Shown here: positions 35,243 to 44,857 of the stretch, one piece after another | Position numbering within the stretch: the stretch's first letter is position 1 | Layout of the letters: every line of letters starts with the position of its first letter | From: Sarcomyxa edulis | Lineage: Eukaryota > Basidiomycota > Agaricomycetes > Agaricales > Mycenaceae | Length of the DNA stretch: 64,000 nt | Assembly: GCA_009761415.1 (NCBI GenBank) | Contig: QUOL01000003.1 | Span: forward strand, 1,302,001-1,366,000 | Direction of reading: 5' to 3' | The notes under the pieces: model-generated | Told to the model about the DNA's origin: nothing | The model's database searches: none | What the model saw: only the letters and a program-made list of their open reading frames with translations | Position numbers and translations under genes: made by a program

Positions 35243-37040
35243 ATGGGTGTCCTCACTTTTCTCTCTAATTCTTCTGTGGCAGAGACCAAACCAACGATCA
35301 TAGACGAGAAACAGCAAACAGCATCTCCTCCTTCCCAGGAAGTATCACAGGTTCAGATGACCCCGCCGACAGATACCTCCTCGAACACCAGCTCGGAAGA
35401 CGCGTCTCACTTGTCGCCGCCTAGTCCCGAAGACATTCCTTTACCTCCTGCAATCACGTCTGAACAGAAGGAAGCAGCCGCCAAGTTGAAGAGACCGACT
35501 GATGCTCGCCGTTTCTCATTCCGCTCCTTCTCGTTTGTAAACCTCAACGAGCAGGTGGAGAATAAGCCAGCACTATCTACAATCCAGGACCACGAGAAGA
35601 AGGCACAAGCATCAGCCGCTTTCTCTAAACGTTTGGCGAGACCCATGTCGACGAGCTCAGACAGGCGTGCCAAAGAATCTGCTCTCATCGTTCGTTCTCT
35701 TATTGTCGGTCCTACCGGGTCTGCAGCTACTCCTCAGACTACACGAGCAGTAGCGAAACCGCAGCTGAGCAAGGTCAAATCGCAGCTTATGCAGCCAAAG
35801 TCTGCCAACAAAGTCATCGCACAGCTACGTGCATTGCCTGCGACAGACGCGTCTACTATCGGGAAAGATGGGAAGAAAGTTTCCGTCACGCCTGCGTCCA
35901 AAGGGCCCATACACGCCGTCTGTCTTGCATTCACGGATGCCGAAGAACACGAGCTTCATTTCGCTCAACTGCTCAAGTCTCCGACGGAAGAAGCTTTGGA
36001 AGTATCCGGGATAGCTGCTGTTAGCATTGAGACTCTGACCAGTCTCTTCAAAGAAATGCACATTGTCAATCTGATGACAGCGCCGAACTTTGGATTGGGT
36101 GAACCTGGAGATGGAGCAGGTATTCTGGCCGGAGCTGTCCCAACGGCCGAGACCATCATCGATGGGATCCAGCAGATCACGCCACAGCTTATGGCTTTGG
36201 GATACGCCACTGGAAAAGCCGTGCTTCCAGACCATACAGGTAGATATGGTCCAAACAAACATTCGAAAATGTTACTGACCGTGGGTTATCAGGTGTCTAT
36301 CCTCCCAAGGATCGTATGTCTGTGTTGACTTGTACGTATAGCCGTGATGTCATGATTTGCACCCGCTTATTCGATTTTTCTTTGCAGATTGGTGGGGTCT
36401 TGAGTTGGTCCTCCCTCCACCTTCGCTGAAATATCTTTCGGTAGTGAGCTCCATCTCGTACCTCTCCCGATACTGAACTAACTGTGTGACGCGTAGAATG
36501 AGAAATCAATTTCTGGGGCTGTTATCAACTTTTTGACCGCGCTATCCGTGATGGACAATGGCGGTAGGTTGGGGCTCATATACATTCTGTGGCTCAAGCT
36601 GATCTTTATGAACAGTTCGAGAGATCCTCCCATTTGTTCGCTACATCTCGCAATTCTTGGATTTCGAATTTTCTGCAATTCAGAAACAGGATAAAGGCAA
36701 AGGAGTAGTCTGTGCTGCTACATGGTAAGATTTATACTTCCTCACGGATGGTACGATACTCGGACTGAGCGTTCTTTCGAATCCTCAGGATAATGCCAGC
36801 TGCGATGGTAAGAGCACAGCCACCCCCATTACATTCTGCTTCCGTTGACCTTGGTTCGTACAGGTACCTCGCCCATGGGACTTCCCGGAACCTGCAAACG
36901 AGGCCGAACAAACACCTCCTATCGTCACTGAGGCGATCTCTGCGGATCATCCGTTACCAAGCCTCATCATCACTGCCCCAACCGCGTCGATAGACTCAGT
37001 TGCGTCTGAAACTAATGCCACTATTACAGTTTCCGCCTAA
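35243..37040 (+). CDS. conserved hypothetical protein, disordered N-terminus and helical C-terminus
   Basis: I do not recognise a named domain. The first 120 residues (MGVLTFLSNSSVAETKPTII...) are Ser/Thr/Pro-rich. An ordered part follows: AVCLAFTDAEEHELHFAQLL, ALEVSGIAAVSIETLTSLF and MTAPNFGLGEPGDGAGIL. Exons after 36240 add TGVYPPKDR, WWGLELVLPPPSLKYLS, ISGAVINFLTALSVMDNG and REILPFVRYISQFLDFEF. The end is ATITVSA. Five or six exons with frame-keeping joins give about 520 residues. Codon use and splice quality indicate a real gene. The ordered half looks like a helical domain of unknown function found in basidiomycetes (my impression, not verified). The promoter is shared with the BRAP2-like gene. 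Confidence 0.7.
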
Positions 37041-37408
37041 GTTCTTTGGCTCTCCTCTCTGAATTGTTGCTAGTCGACCCGACTGAACATCGTCTCGGAA
37101 CTCTCTTACTACATATCCATATCCTTCTCATACCCTTGCATTGTCGTCTTCTGGTATAGCCGTTATTCTAGGCGCCAGCCTTTCATGATCACTCTTCATC
37201 TTCGTACATCCACCATATCTTCAGTAACGACCATTCACGACGACCATTTCTGGATACCCATTTTCGTTTATTGCATCATACCATATACAACTCATTCATC
37301 AACATCGTTATCGTTATAATCCTTTGTATATATCTTCGCAAGTAATGTTATACTGCCAATCCTACATGTGCTCAAGCCCTCGAAATATTACAGTGAGATT
37401 CAGTACAT
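37041..37408. other. convergent 3' region, no gene seen
   Basis: Pyrimidine- and AT-rich sequence lies between the stops of the hypothetical gene (+) and the I9 inhibitor (-). It is most likely the two 3' untranslated regions. Confidence 0.5.
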
Positions 37409-37846
37409 CTACTGTGTTGTTACAACACCGTCGGGTTCTAAAGCATTGGCTTTAGGGAAGTTCCCAGCTGACTTGATATATCGATGGATGCTCACCAATG
37501 TAATCGATAATGTCGTTCGCTTGGAATGACTGAAGTTGCTGGTCAGTGATCTTGGCCGAAAAGCCCTAGATTTAGAACGTGAGTATCGACCATCTAGCAT
37601 CTTGTGAATTGAAAGAGTACCTTCAGAGCGGTATTGTAGCGGTGTGTGACTTCTCCGCCTAATACATCCGTTCGTTATCAAGTTATGATAAGAATACACC
37701 AGCCGCACTTACCTCCTGTGTTAACATCGTTTGCATACTTCTCGATCTGCTCTGGAGTAGCGCTCTCCTTGAAGACTACGATATATTCTGTGATATTTGT
37801 CAGACATGAGAGATCCTGAAAGTCGTGAGGACTTACTGCCAGACAT
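37409..37846 (-). CDS. small I9-family peptidase inhibitor (subtilisin-propeptide-like)
   Basis: I9 proteins such as Pleurotus proteinase A inhibitor and yeast Pbi2 inhibit subtilisin-type serine proteases (proteinase B class) in the cytosol or vacuole. Four short exons join as MSGK-YIVVFKESATPEQIEKY, NDVNTGG, GEVTHRYNTALK, GFSAKITDQQLQSFQAND and IDYIEPDGVVTTQ. The total is about 75 residues, the normal length for the stand-alone inhibitor. No signal peptide and no protease domain follow, so it is not the propeptide of a subtilase. The C-terminal EPDGVVTTQ tail is the part that normally enters the protease active site. A MITE-like element begins 43 nt upstream of the ATG, within its promoter. 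Confidence 0.88.
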
Positions 37847-37888
37847 TGTGGTTGAGTTGAGGAGAGAGTGCTGCGATGGATCAGATTA

Positions 37889-38247
37889 CTGTAGCTCTCC
37901 GTATGGGTGCAACGGCCTCCGGTACCGTGACGTCCGAACAGAAGCAACGGAGGCACCGTGAGCCGTGACACAACCGAAAAATGCAACCAAGGCTGTCTAA
38001 ATTATGAGCCCAAACCTCTCCAGCAATTTGTAGGTGCACATATCAGTTCACTTTCGATGTTTCTTGAACGAAAAGAGGGAAAAAATGACATCTTTAGGCG
38101 TTTTTTCCCGAATTTCTCGCCTTTTTGGGGAATTTTACCGTGACATTCCGACCTTGGATGCAACCCCGGCCGTCGTGACTCGTGACATAAAGCAACACAA
38201 CCGGCCGACCGTGACCGTGACGGTTGCACCCATACGGAGAGCTACAG
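37889..38247. mobile_element. MITE-like element, 359 bp, 25-bp terminal inverted repeats, TA duplication
   Basis: The left end reads CTGTAGCTCTCCGTATGGGT and continues GCAAC; the right end is its perfect reverse complement over 25 bp. The dinucleotide TA flanks both ends (37887-37888 and 38248-38249), as expected for Tc1/mariner-superfamily insertions. The interior has no transposase. It contains several CGTGAC/GTCACG motifs and an A/T-rich centre. It lies in the 630-nt gap between the I9 inhibitor (-) and the DNA glycosylase (+), so it can affect both promoters. Confidence 0.8.
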
Positions 38248-38476
38248 TATAAGTGACTGCTTCGATAGCAGTGACGCCACCGATGCTAATGTGGCTGTGC
38301 TCGGTACTGATGCGGTTCCGACTTCCGCTCCGATAACCTCGGTCACGGTGACCACGATTTCTCAGCAACATAAATCCTTGACTCATGTTCGAATTTACGC
38401 TGGGAAATACCTGAAATTCCCCCCTTCTTCTGCGACCAGTTGGATGTTACGAGCTTCCTGGAAGATAATTTCTAGG

Positions 38477-40399
38477 ATGCCTGTTACTCGCTCAAAAACC
38501 CGTTCTGTGGCCACCGCCGCTGTGGAGAACCTGTCGACCCCAGAATCCAGTGTAACCAAACCAAAACGCAAGGCAGCCACTGCAAGTTCACCAGCAAAAC
38601 CTGTCCGAAAGAAGCCTCGTGTAAACGATGCAACAGCGCAAGATGTAATGCCTCCACCAGCGCTTCAGGTCTCCTCGGCGCTAGCCTCAATCCCAGATGA
38701 AGCCGTCTTGGTTCCTGCTGTCCTCTCTTTCAACTTCGAGGAAGCAAAAAAGCACTTGATTGGTGTCGATCACCGTTTTGAGGACATCTTCAGCAAAATG
38801 ATATGCAAGCCCTTCGAAATTCTTGAACGTGTACATCCATTTCGGTGATCCATTTCTGTCCTGTGGGTGTAACGCGTCTTCTAATGCGCGTTCGTTGATG
38901 CTTCGTCTAGTGCATTAGTTACATCCATTCTGTAAGACAGAAATACGAATCTAGTCCCTGCTCTGCCATGATCACTCACCTCTTCGATATTAGTGGGCAA
39001 CAGTAGCTATATACTTGTCTTTCAACAAAGACCTCTACCTGGTGCGGACAAATCGCCAGACAAGTCCGGAATATATCTAACTTGCGTTTCAGATTGATTT
39101 AATTATTTTAGAATCTCTTGGATGGCAGCACGGTCTATCAACCACAGGTTCCTCCGACTTTACGACTCTTCAATCCCTGAGAATCATGCTGACTACGCGT
39201 TCGTATTCCATACTACCTTTCAGTATCGAACCAGCGCTGAGGTCAAGCTAGTGAAATCAAATCAGCGACGTCTTTCTTCCCTAGTCCTGTACAGGTGGCA
39301 CAAACAGACATCGCTACTCTTAGAACAGCTGGGTTGAGCGCTCGAAAGGCTGAATATGGTCAGTCTATCAATGTGACCCGTTGGAAAAATCCAAGATTTC
39401 GAACCCTTCTTCAGTCCAGGATTTAGCTTCCAGATTTGCGGACGGACGATTATCGACCCAGAAATTGATTGATGCGGATGACGTAGAACTAGCAGAGATG
39501 CTAATTGAAGTCAGAGGTATCGGACGAGTACGTTCGTTCCAGTTTTGAGCTCTTGAATAAGTTAGCTCATTCAGCAACTAATGGTCATCTTCAGTGGACT
39601 GGTATGTATAGTTATCTTGATGCGACTATGCGAACCTGACATGCGCCCTAGTCGACATGTTCGCTATATTTTCCCTTCGTCGTCCTGACATTCTCCCAGT
39701 CGGTAAGTCTTCCTCGAAAACTCAATCCAGCGGCTCCTCACGTCCATTTTTGCAGGCGACCTCGGAGTGCAACGCGGTCTAGTCCGCTGGTTTCTGTCTC
39801 TTCATTCGTCATCTCATTCGTTTAGCCTCTCACCCGAGAAAGGTGGCGGGGCTTCTCCCAAGAAAAAGAAGACTGCCAAAAAGATCGAACCTGACGACGA
39901 TGTTCTCCCAGTGTTCGGACAAGTATCCACTATTCAAGATGCTGGAACCACGGACCCAGACTTGGCTACCGATACTCTTTCTCCAGATGTGTCTTCCGTG
40001 CCACCAGCGCCGATCTCGACGATCTCTTCTCTCAGCAGCGAGCTCCCATCAATGCCCGCTCTCTTCACACCCTCCATTAACAGGACACTGAACATGCCCG
40101 AATCAGATCCTGTGGCTCTACCGGAAGGATTGACTGTCGCCGTCCTGAAAAGTCGATTAGACGGGAAAAAGATCAAGTATGAGTCACCCTATCCAGACTG
40201 TCGACGTGTTGATTTAGGTGTCTCATCAGGGGTGCTTTTTTGACTCCCAAAGAAATGGAAGATCTAACGGCAGCTTGGAGACCCTACAGAAGTATCGGTA
40301 TGTTTCTTGAACTAATAGTTTCATCAGCGCTTGATTGACGCCTTTTGCATTCTAGGGATTTATTACATGTGGTCTTTGGCAGATGGAGATGCCCAATGA
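38477..40399 (+). CDS. MAG1: DNA-3-methyladenine glycosylase II (MAG1/AlkA type), possibly damaged
   Basis: This base-excision enzyme removes alkylated purines in the nucleus. A basic N-terminus (MPVTRSKTRSVA...KPKRKAATAS) precedes EEAKKHLIGVDHRFEDIFSK and ERVHPFR. Later exons give GQQISWMAARSINHRFLRLY, SFFPSPVQVAQTDIATLRTA and GLSARKAEYVQDLASRFADG. The HhH-GPD core is VRGIGR-WTV-DMFAIFSLRRPDIL, then PVGDLGVQRGLVRWFL with the conserved aspartates. The end is GAFLTPKEMEDLTAAWRPYR and YYMWSLADGDAQ. One exon is a 7-nt microexon (39595-39601). Another intron (39201-39253) uses donor GTTCGT. The exon before GQQISW is odd: the expected LTSSIL text at 38976-38993 is out of frame with both neighbours and has no acceptor. 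The gene may encode an altered segment or be in decay. All other joins are clean. Confidence 0.75.
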
Positions 40400-40684
40400 T
40401 CTTTACATTCTATATAGCTGCTTTCAAGCTTCCCATTCAACCTTTATTCGTTCAGGCGCGTCATCACTGTGTTTACAACAAAGACACGCTTTTCGTCAAC
40501 AGACACCCCCCATTCGGATGAGACAATAGCAGTCTTCTTGAGCTGCATGTATTCTCATATACAACCCAGAGCGATGAGGTTTTAAAGTTCCTGTAGGATA
40601 CATGTCTCGCACTGCCCACCGAATCAAGATTAACACAAAGGTCCATATTGTATGTATAGGACTAAATCGTACGGAGTATCTAGT
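40400..40684. other. convergent gap between the glycosylase and F-box genes
   Basis: The 285-nt gap holds both 3' ends; no coding signal seen. Confidence 0.45.
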
Positions 40685-42077
40685 TCACAAGGTACCGAGA
40701 CGCGTTAATCTCTCAGCAAACGGTATAGCTCTAGATCCCCCAGCAAACGGTATAGCTCTAGATCCCCAAATCGTACTGTTGATCTTTTCCAGCGAGTCTG
40801 GTTGCAAAAGAGGCCCTCCGGCTATCATGACCTTCAACGCACCTCTGCCTTCCCAACTGGGCAAAATATTTTTCGACCGATTTTTTGCTCTGGCCGAGTT
40901 CGCGTTGTCGGTGAGAGTGTCACCGTGGAGGGGATAGGAGAACACTATGCATAGTAGGTTGATTTTGTTGTAGAAGCGCCCTTCGAATATCTCTTGCAGC
41001 TTGGCGCGGCAGTGCTGGTCCGAAACCTCTAGAGTGAGAATCTCGAGAGGGACTGAAATACTTTCTAGGAAAGTGGTGAGGGTGATGAACAAAGAGTCGA
41101 TATCGCGGGTTCGGAGAGTAAGGGAACGCAAGTTCGGGAGTATCCTCAAGTCTAATTGAGATGTGACTGCAAAATAAGAGTGAGAGTAAGATTTTGAGCG
41201 CTTTGATAGCACTGAGATAGGGCAAACGAAACGAACCTGGTTCATCGGACAGATATTTCAAGTTGGGCTCTTGCTCTACGTTGATTGTGAGATCTTTCAA
41301 CATGTAACGGTTGGCGGCGAGGAATGGTTCCAAACCCCCGAGGTAACCCCAACCATTATATTGGCCACTATATACCATTATATCCAAGGTGTGTATCTGC
41401 GGCGTGTACCCCGGAAGACTCAACATCCAGGTAAGCCATCTCGAGGGGTTAAACATCCGCAGACGAAGCGTCCTCAGACGAGGGAACACGTGCTCTCCTG
41501 ATAGAACAGGAAAGTCTGGCATTTCATCCTCATCATAGAGTGGTGGTATCGCTAAAACGGATAAACTCTCGAGATGCTTGAGCGAAGTGACGAGCTGAAT
41601 GAGATCGGCAGCCCATATATCATGATTGACGTACACGAAATTACGGGTGGATGGGAATCTGGTGTGAATTTTGAGGTCGTTCATGAAGCTGATGTACCCG
41701 ATATACTGTGCGATCAGCAATCTCCCGGTGATATTGATATCCGCTGCCGCCAACGCGTCTACACATTTCCGCAAGACTCTGACGTTCTCGATATTCAATA
41801 CGCATCCCTGTATCATATGTCGGAAGGTGCATTGTGGGGATCCCAATAGCTCAATGAACGAGCCAGTGTTGTCTTTTGGGTGAATGTCGTTGAAGGAGAT
41901 CTGGTACAAAACGGGTGTGGAGAAAAGGTGGTGACGGGTCGTGGGCAGCCAATTCCGACAGACCAGGCTACTGGTGGTAAGAGATGCAACAGAAGAGTGT
42001 AGAAAGTCGAGGATCCTGTCTATAAGTTCAGGTGCAAGGGTGACAGCGCCTTGAGCGCCGCTGGTGGTGTTCGACAT
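40685..42077 (-). CDS. F-box protein with an in-frame 27-bp coding repeat
   Basis: F-box proteins link substrates to SCF ubiquitin ligases through Skp1. The start MSNTTSGAQGAVTLAPELID leads into a clear F-box, LAPELIDRILDFLHSSVASL and TTSSLVCRNWLPTTRHHLF. Degenerate leucine-rich text follows (LVTSLKHLESLSVLAIPPLY, FPRLRTLRLRMF, MLKDLTINVEQ). One intron near 41180-41237 joins DEP to VTSQLDLRILPNLRSLTLRT. The C-terminus contains two copies of GSRAIPFA encoded by a perfect tandem 27-bp repeat. The total is about 445 residues. The upstream frame extension to 42095 starts with TTG and is not used. The substrate is unknown. Confidence 0.82.
40714..40767. repeat. perfect tandem repeat, 2 x 27 bp, inside the F-box gene
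   Basis: The unit beginning CAGCAAACGGTATAGCTCTA is repeated head to tail at 40714-40740 and 40741-40767. Because 27 is a multiple of three it adds nine residues (GSRAIPFAG) without changing frame. The identity of the copies suggests a recent duplication. Confidence 0.9.
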
Positions 42078-42663
42078 AGGAGTATGAAGTGACAATGATG
42101 AGAACGAAGGAGATGAGCAAAGTTGAGTTCAGCACATCTGCTGCAGATTGTGCGCTGTGAGTGTTCCCACAGGTCTAATGATCCCATCAGATAGTATTCC
42201 TGTCTTGTCGCAATGTGCATAGTGTTGCGGGTGTTAGTACGCTGTGGCTGGCTAAGATGGGGACTCGGATGGAGAAAGAAGAAAAGATGGTAACGAACTT
42301 CGACAAGCCACGTGCACATGCCAGGAATAGCATCGGTACTCTCTCAAGTCCATGAGAAAGGCAAGCCTGTCCTCTCGTCCAGACTCTGGATAGTATCGAC
42401 ACTTGTTGACAGTGTACGGACAGATCGCCAGTCTATCCGATTGTATTGATTCCGCAGAGAATAAAGTTGCGTCCCGTTGAAATGCACCACCACCATCTAG
42501 TGCCACTCACAGATAATTTCACCGTACTATTAGGATAAATATATAAAGGAAAGAAAAAGGTTGATTGCCAACCAGTAGTGCTCCGTAAGTATGAACATGA
42601 ATGCATACGTATTCACGTCATGAAGTCCAAGATAAAGTAGTAAACGCATCGTTCATTCGCCGA
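42078..42663. other. intergenic, F-box promoter side
   Basis: Only short frames. An AT-rich patch with TATATAAA occurs near 42540-42547, about 460 nt from the F-box start. No gene was recognised. Confidence 0.45.
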
Positions 42664-44148
42664 TCAAAAAGCAGCAGTAAGTGCGCCTATAACTGCCAAG
42701 ACTGCACCGTAGTTGAAAACGGAACGAGAAAGAGATACAGCTCCGCTTTTCTCAGTCGAGGTGCTAGACGCACTGGTTGTCGTTCCAGTAGAGGTACCAC
42801 TGGAGCTAGAACTTGTACCGTTGAGCTCCTTGGCAAGATTCAAAAATGCAGCGAAGTTGTTTGGACCAGATTCCACTGCGTTTATGGAGAACACCATTCC
42901 TGTAACAACGTGTAAGCCGATGTATAAAGACGGTGATTGTGAATTTATACTAGCCTTGACCGCAGTGACCGGTCTGACCACAGAATCCCCAGATTGGCGC
43001 GGTCTATAAATAAGGAGACGAGATCAGCGAACAGCTACGCTTTGAATATATGTGAGTACAAACATCATTGATCGTGATCTGGAATGACGGGAAAGTTGTG
43101 GCATCGGCTGCAACAGGATTACTAGAGAGTAGAAACGGTTAATTTTTCCCTCGAAGCCAGAAGAAGGAAGGCTACGAACAATCCAGCATCGAATCCGACC
43201 TGTCCTGTAGTCGAAGTATCTGCCAAGGGCTGGCATGGGTGAGAGAAACTTGACTGAGTAGCCGTGTGGTTCGTCTTCGGGGTCTCGAACTCGAAGGTAA
43301 CAGTGTCGCCGATACTTGCACTGATGTTGGAAGGACTAAACACCAGACCACCAGCACCAACGCTGATTTTGTGATCGATGGGCTGAGAAGTGGGAGTAGG
43401 AGCTGTGACGAGCGAGGTCATGAGCAGAAAGGGGACAAGATAGTCAGAAATAACGCACGAGGTGTACCGTCGTAGCTCGTGTATGAGGTCGTGTATGTGG
43501 CAGTCGGCAGTGTTACTGTGGCCGTGACAAAAGACCAACTTTGATCGGCAACACTGGTAATACTGGTTGTAGAAGAGGCAGCAGACGTTGTCGCGTTGGT
43601 ACCATTCAAGGCAATTGCCAAAGCTCGGAAAGCCGAGAACGAGTGGGGACTAGGATCAGCAGGAGGGTTGATGGCAAATACCATTCCTATATAGTGAAAA
43701 GGTTTGGGAGTAAGCTACTGCTCAAAACTCAGACTTCCTGATCCGGAACACTTGCCTTGACCGCAGTGGCCTGTCTGCTCGCAATGGACCCACACTGGAT
43801 TGGTGTCATTGACAACCACTTGAAAGGTAGGGAGGTCTGTCGTTCCCGCAGCGACGGGCATACTACGATAAATAACATCAGACGGCCTGGAAGATGGATA
43901 GATCATAGAGAGACGTACAATCCAGAATTGAATCCTCCTGCGAGGGGAACACATGGAGCATCAAACGAGCTTTGAGTCGCGGTATGGTTCTTGGGATTGA
44001 ACATAAAGTTCACCACATCGCCGACTGCGGCATTGAGGAAGGGAGGATCATAAGTTAGATTACCACCAGCCCCAACAGATACATCGAAGGTCGCGGCAAG
44101 AGCAACAGGAAGAGCGGTTAGAGCGAATCCGATAGCGGCGTTCATCAT
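42664..44148 (-). CDS. secreted protein with two cupredoxin domains and a probable GPI anchor
   Basis: The N-terminal signal peptide (NAAIGFALTALPVALA) leads into a cupredoxin domain: FDVSVGAGGNLTYDPPFLNA, NHTATQSSFDAPCVPLAGG, PTFQVVVNDTNPVWVHCEQT and GHCGQGMVFAINPP. A Ser/Thr linker (NATTSAASSTTSITSVADQS) follows. The second domain repeats the pattern: HKISVGAGGLVFSPSNISAS, NHTATQSSFSHPCQPLAD, then IWGFCGQTGHCGQGMVFSIN. A Ser/Thr-rich tail and a terminal hydrophobic segment (GAVLAVIGALTAAF) indicate GPI anchoring. Such extracellular serine-rich proteins are common on mushroom cell surfaces; most have one cupredoxin domain. In each domain the candidate copper ligands are His in NHT and Cys and His near CxQTGHC; the second His/Met positions need alignment. 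The role may be copper or wall related (inference). Confidence 0.88.
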
Positions 44149-44857
44149 TAGAAGAAGTAGGCGTAAGGTTGAAATGGAAAGAAATGAGGATGTAAAAACA
44201 GATAGAGTGAGACATATTGGCCCTTGTCCTTTTGTACCAGACATGACGACAGCGGCTTTTTGAAAAGTAAGTACAAGATGCGGGATTATCTGGTATCTCG
44301 GGCATCTTGGTCGAAGTAAGAGCGGTGCCGATGAACCCCGGGGGATAAACTACGACTCGGAAGTGGTTGTTCAGACCATTTTGTGGCTATGTTATGAGTT
44401 GCGTTACGGACGGAGAAGTCAAAGAGAAGCCTCCGATAGATCCAGCGCGCGCAAAAGATATTCGAATCTATGGATAGGAACGAACAAATTGACGATTAGC
44501 AAGTGAGAATGAGAGGGCCACGTGGTGAATAAGAACATCATTTTGATTGCAACTCTTAGCTGTTGGGCGCTGAGCGAGATCCCCGACTGGACCAAATATA
44601 TCGGTGACCTGTGGATAAATGTCTGAAATAGCGGTGTGTGTGGCAGTGTGGAGACAAGAAAAGCCCGGAGCATGGTTTCAGTGCGCCACATCGAATTTGG
44701 CGATGACTAGCCACGGGACCGGAAATGTTCCATCATGAGGGCCTCTCATCTTCGGGGTGCCTTAGCAGAGATGATCAACTATCGCTGGACGGATCAATGA
44801 ACTCAGCGAAAGCCTTCTCAATTTCAAGTATTCGTCATCATTACACGCGGAACTCAT
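44149..44857. other. intergenic between the acyl-CoA synthetase and the cupredoxin gene
   Basis: About 700 nt upstream of the cupredoxin gene and beyond the synthetase stop. A 90-codon minus-strand frame (44419-44691) shows no domain and was not called as a gene. Confidence 0.45.

Noticed and set aside
40602..40937. 111-codon plus-strand frame
   Set aside because: Antisense to the F-box gene; it only appears open because of the 27-bp repeat.
44419..44691. 90-codon minus-strand frame upstream of the acyl-CoA synthetase end
   Set aside because: No domain, no signal peptide and no splice sites linking it to a longer frame.
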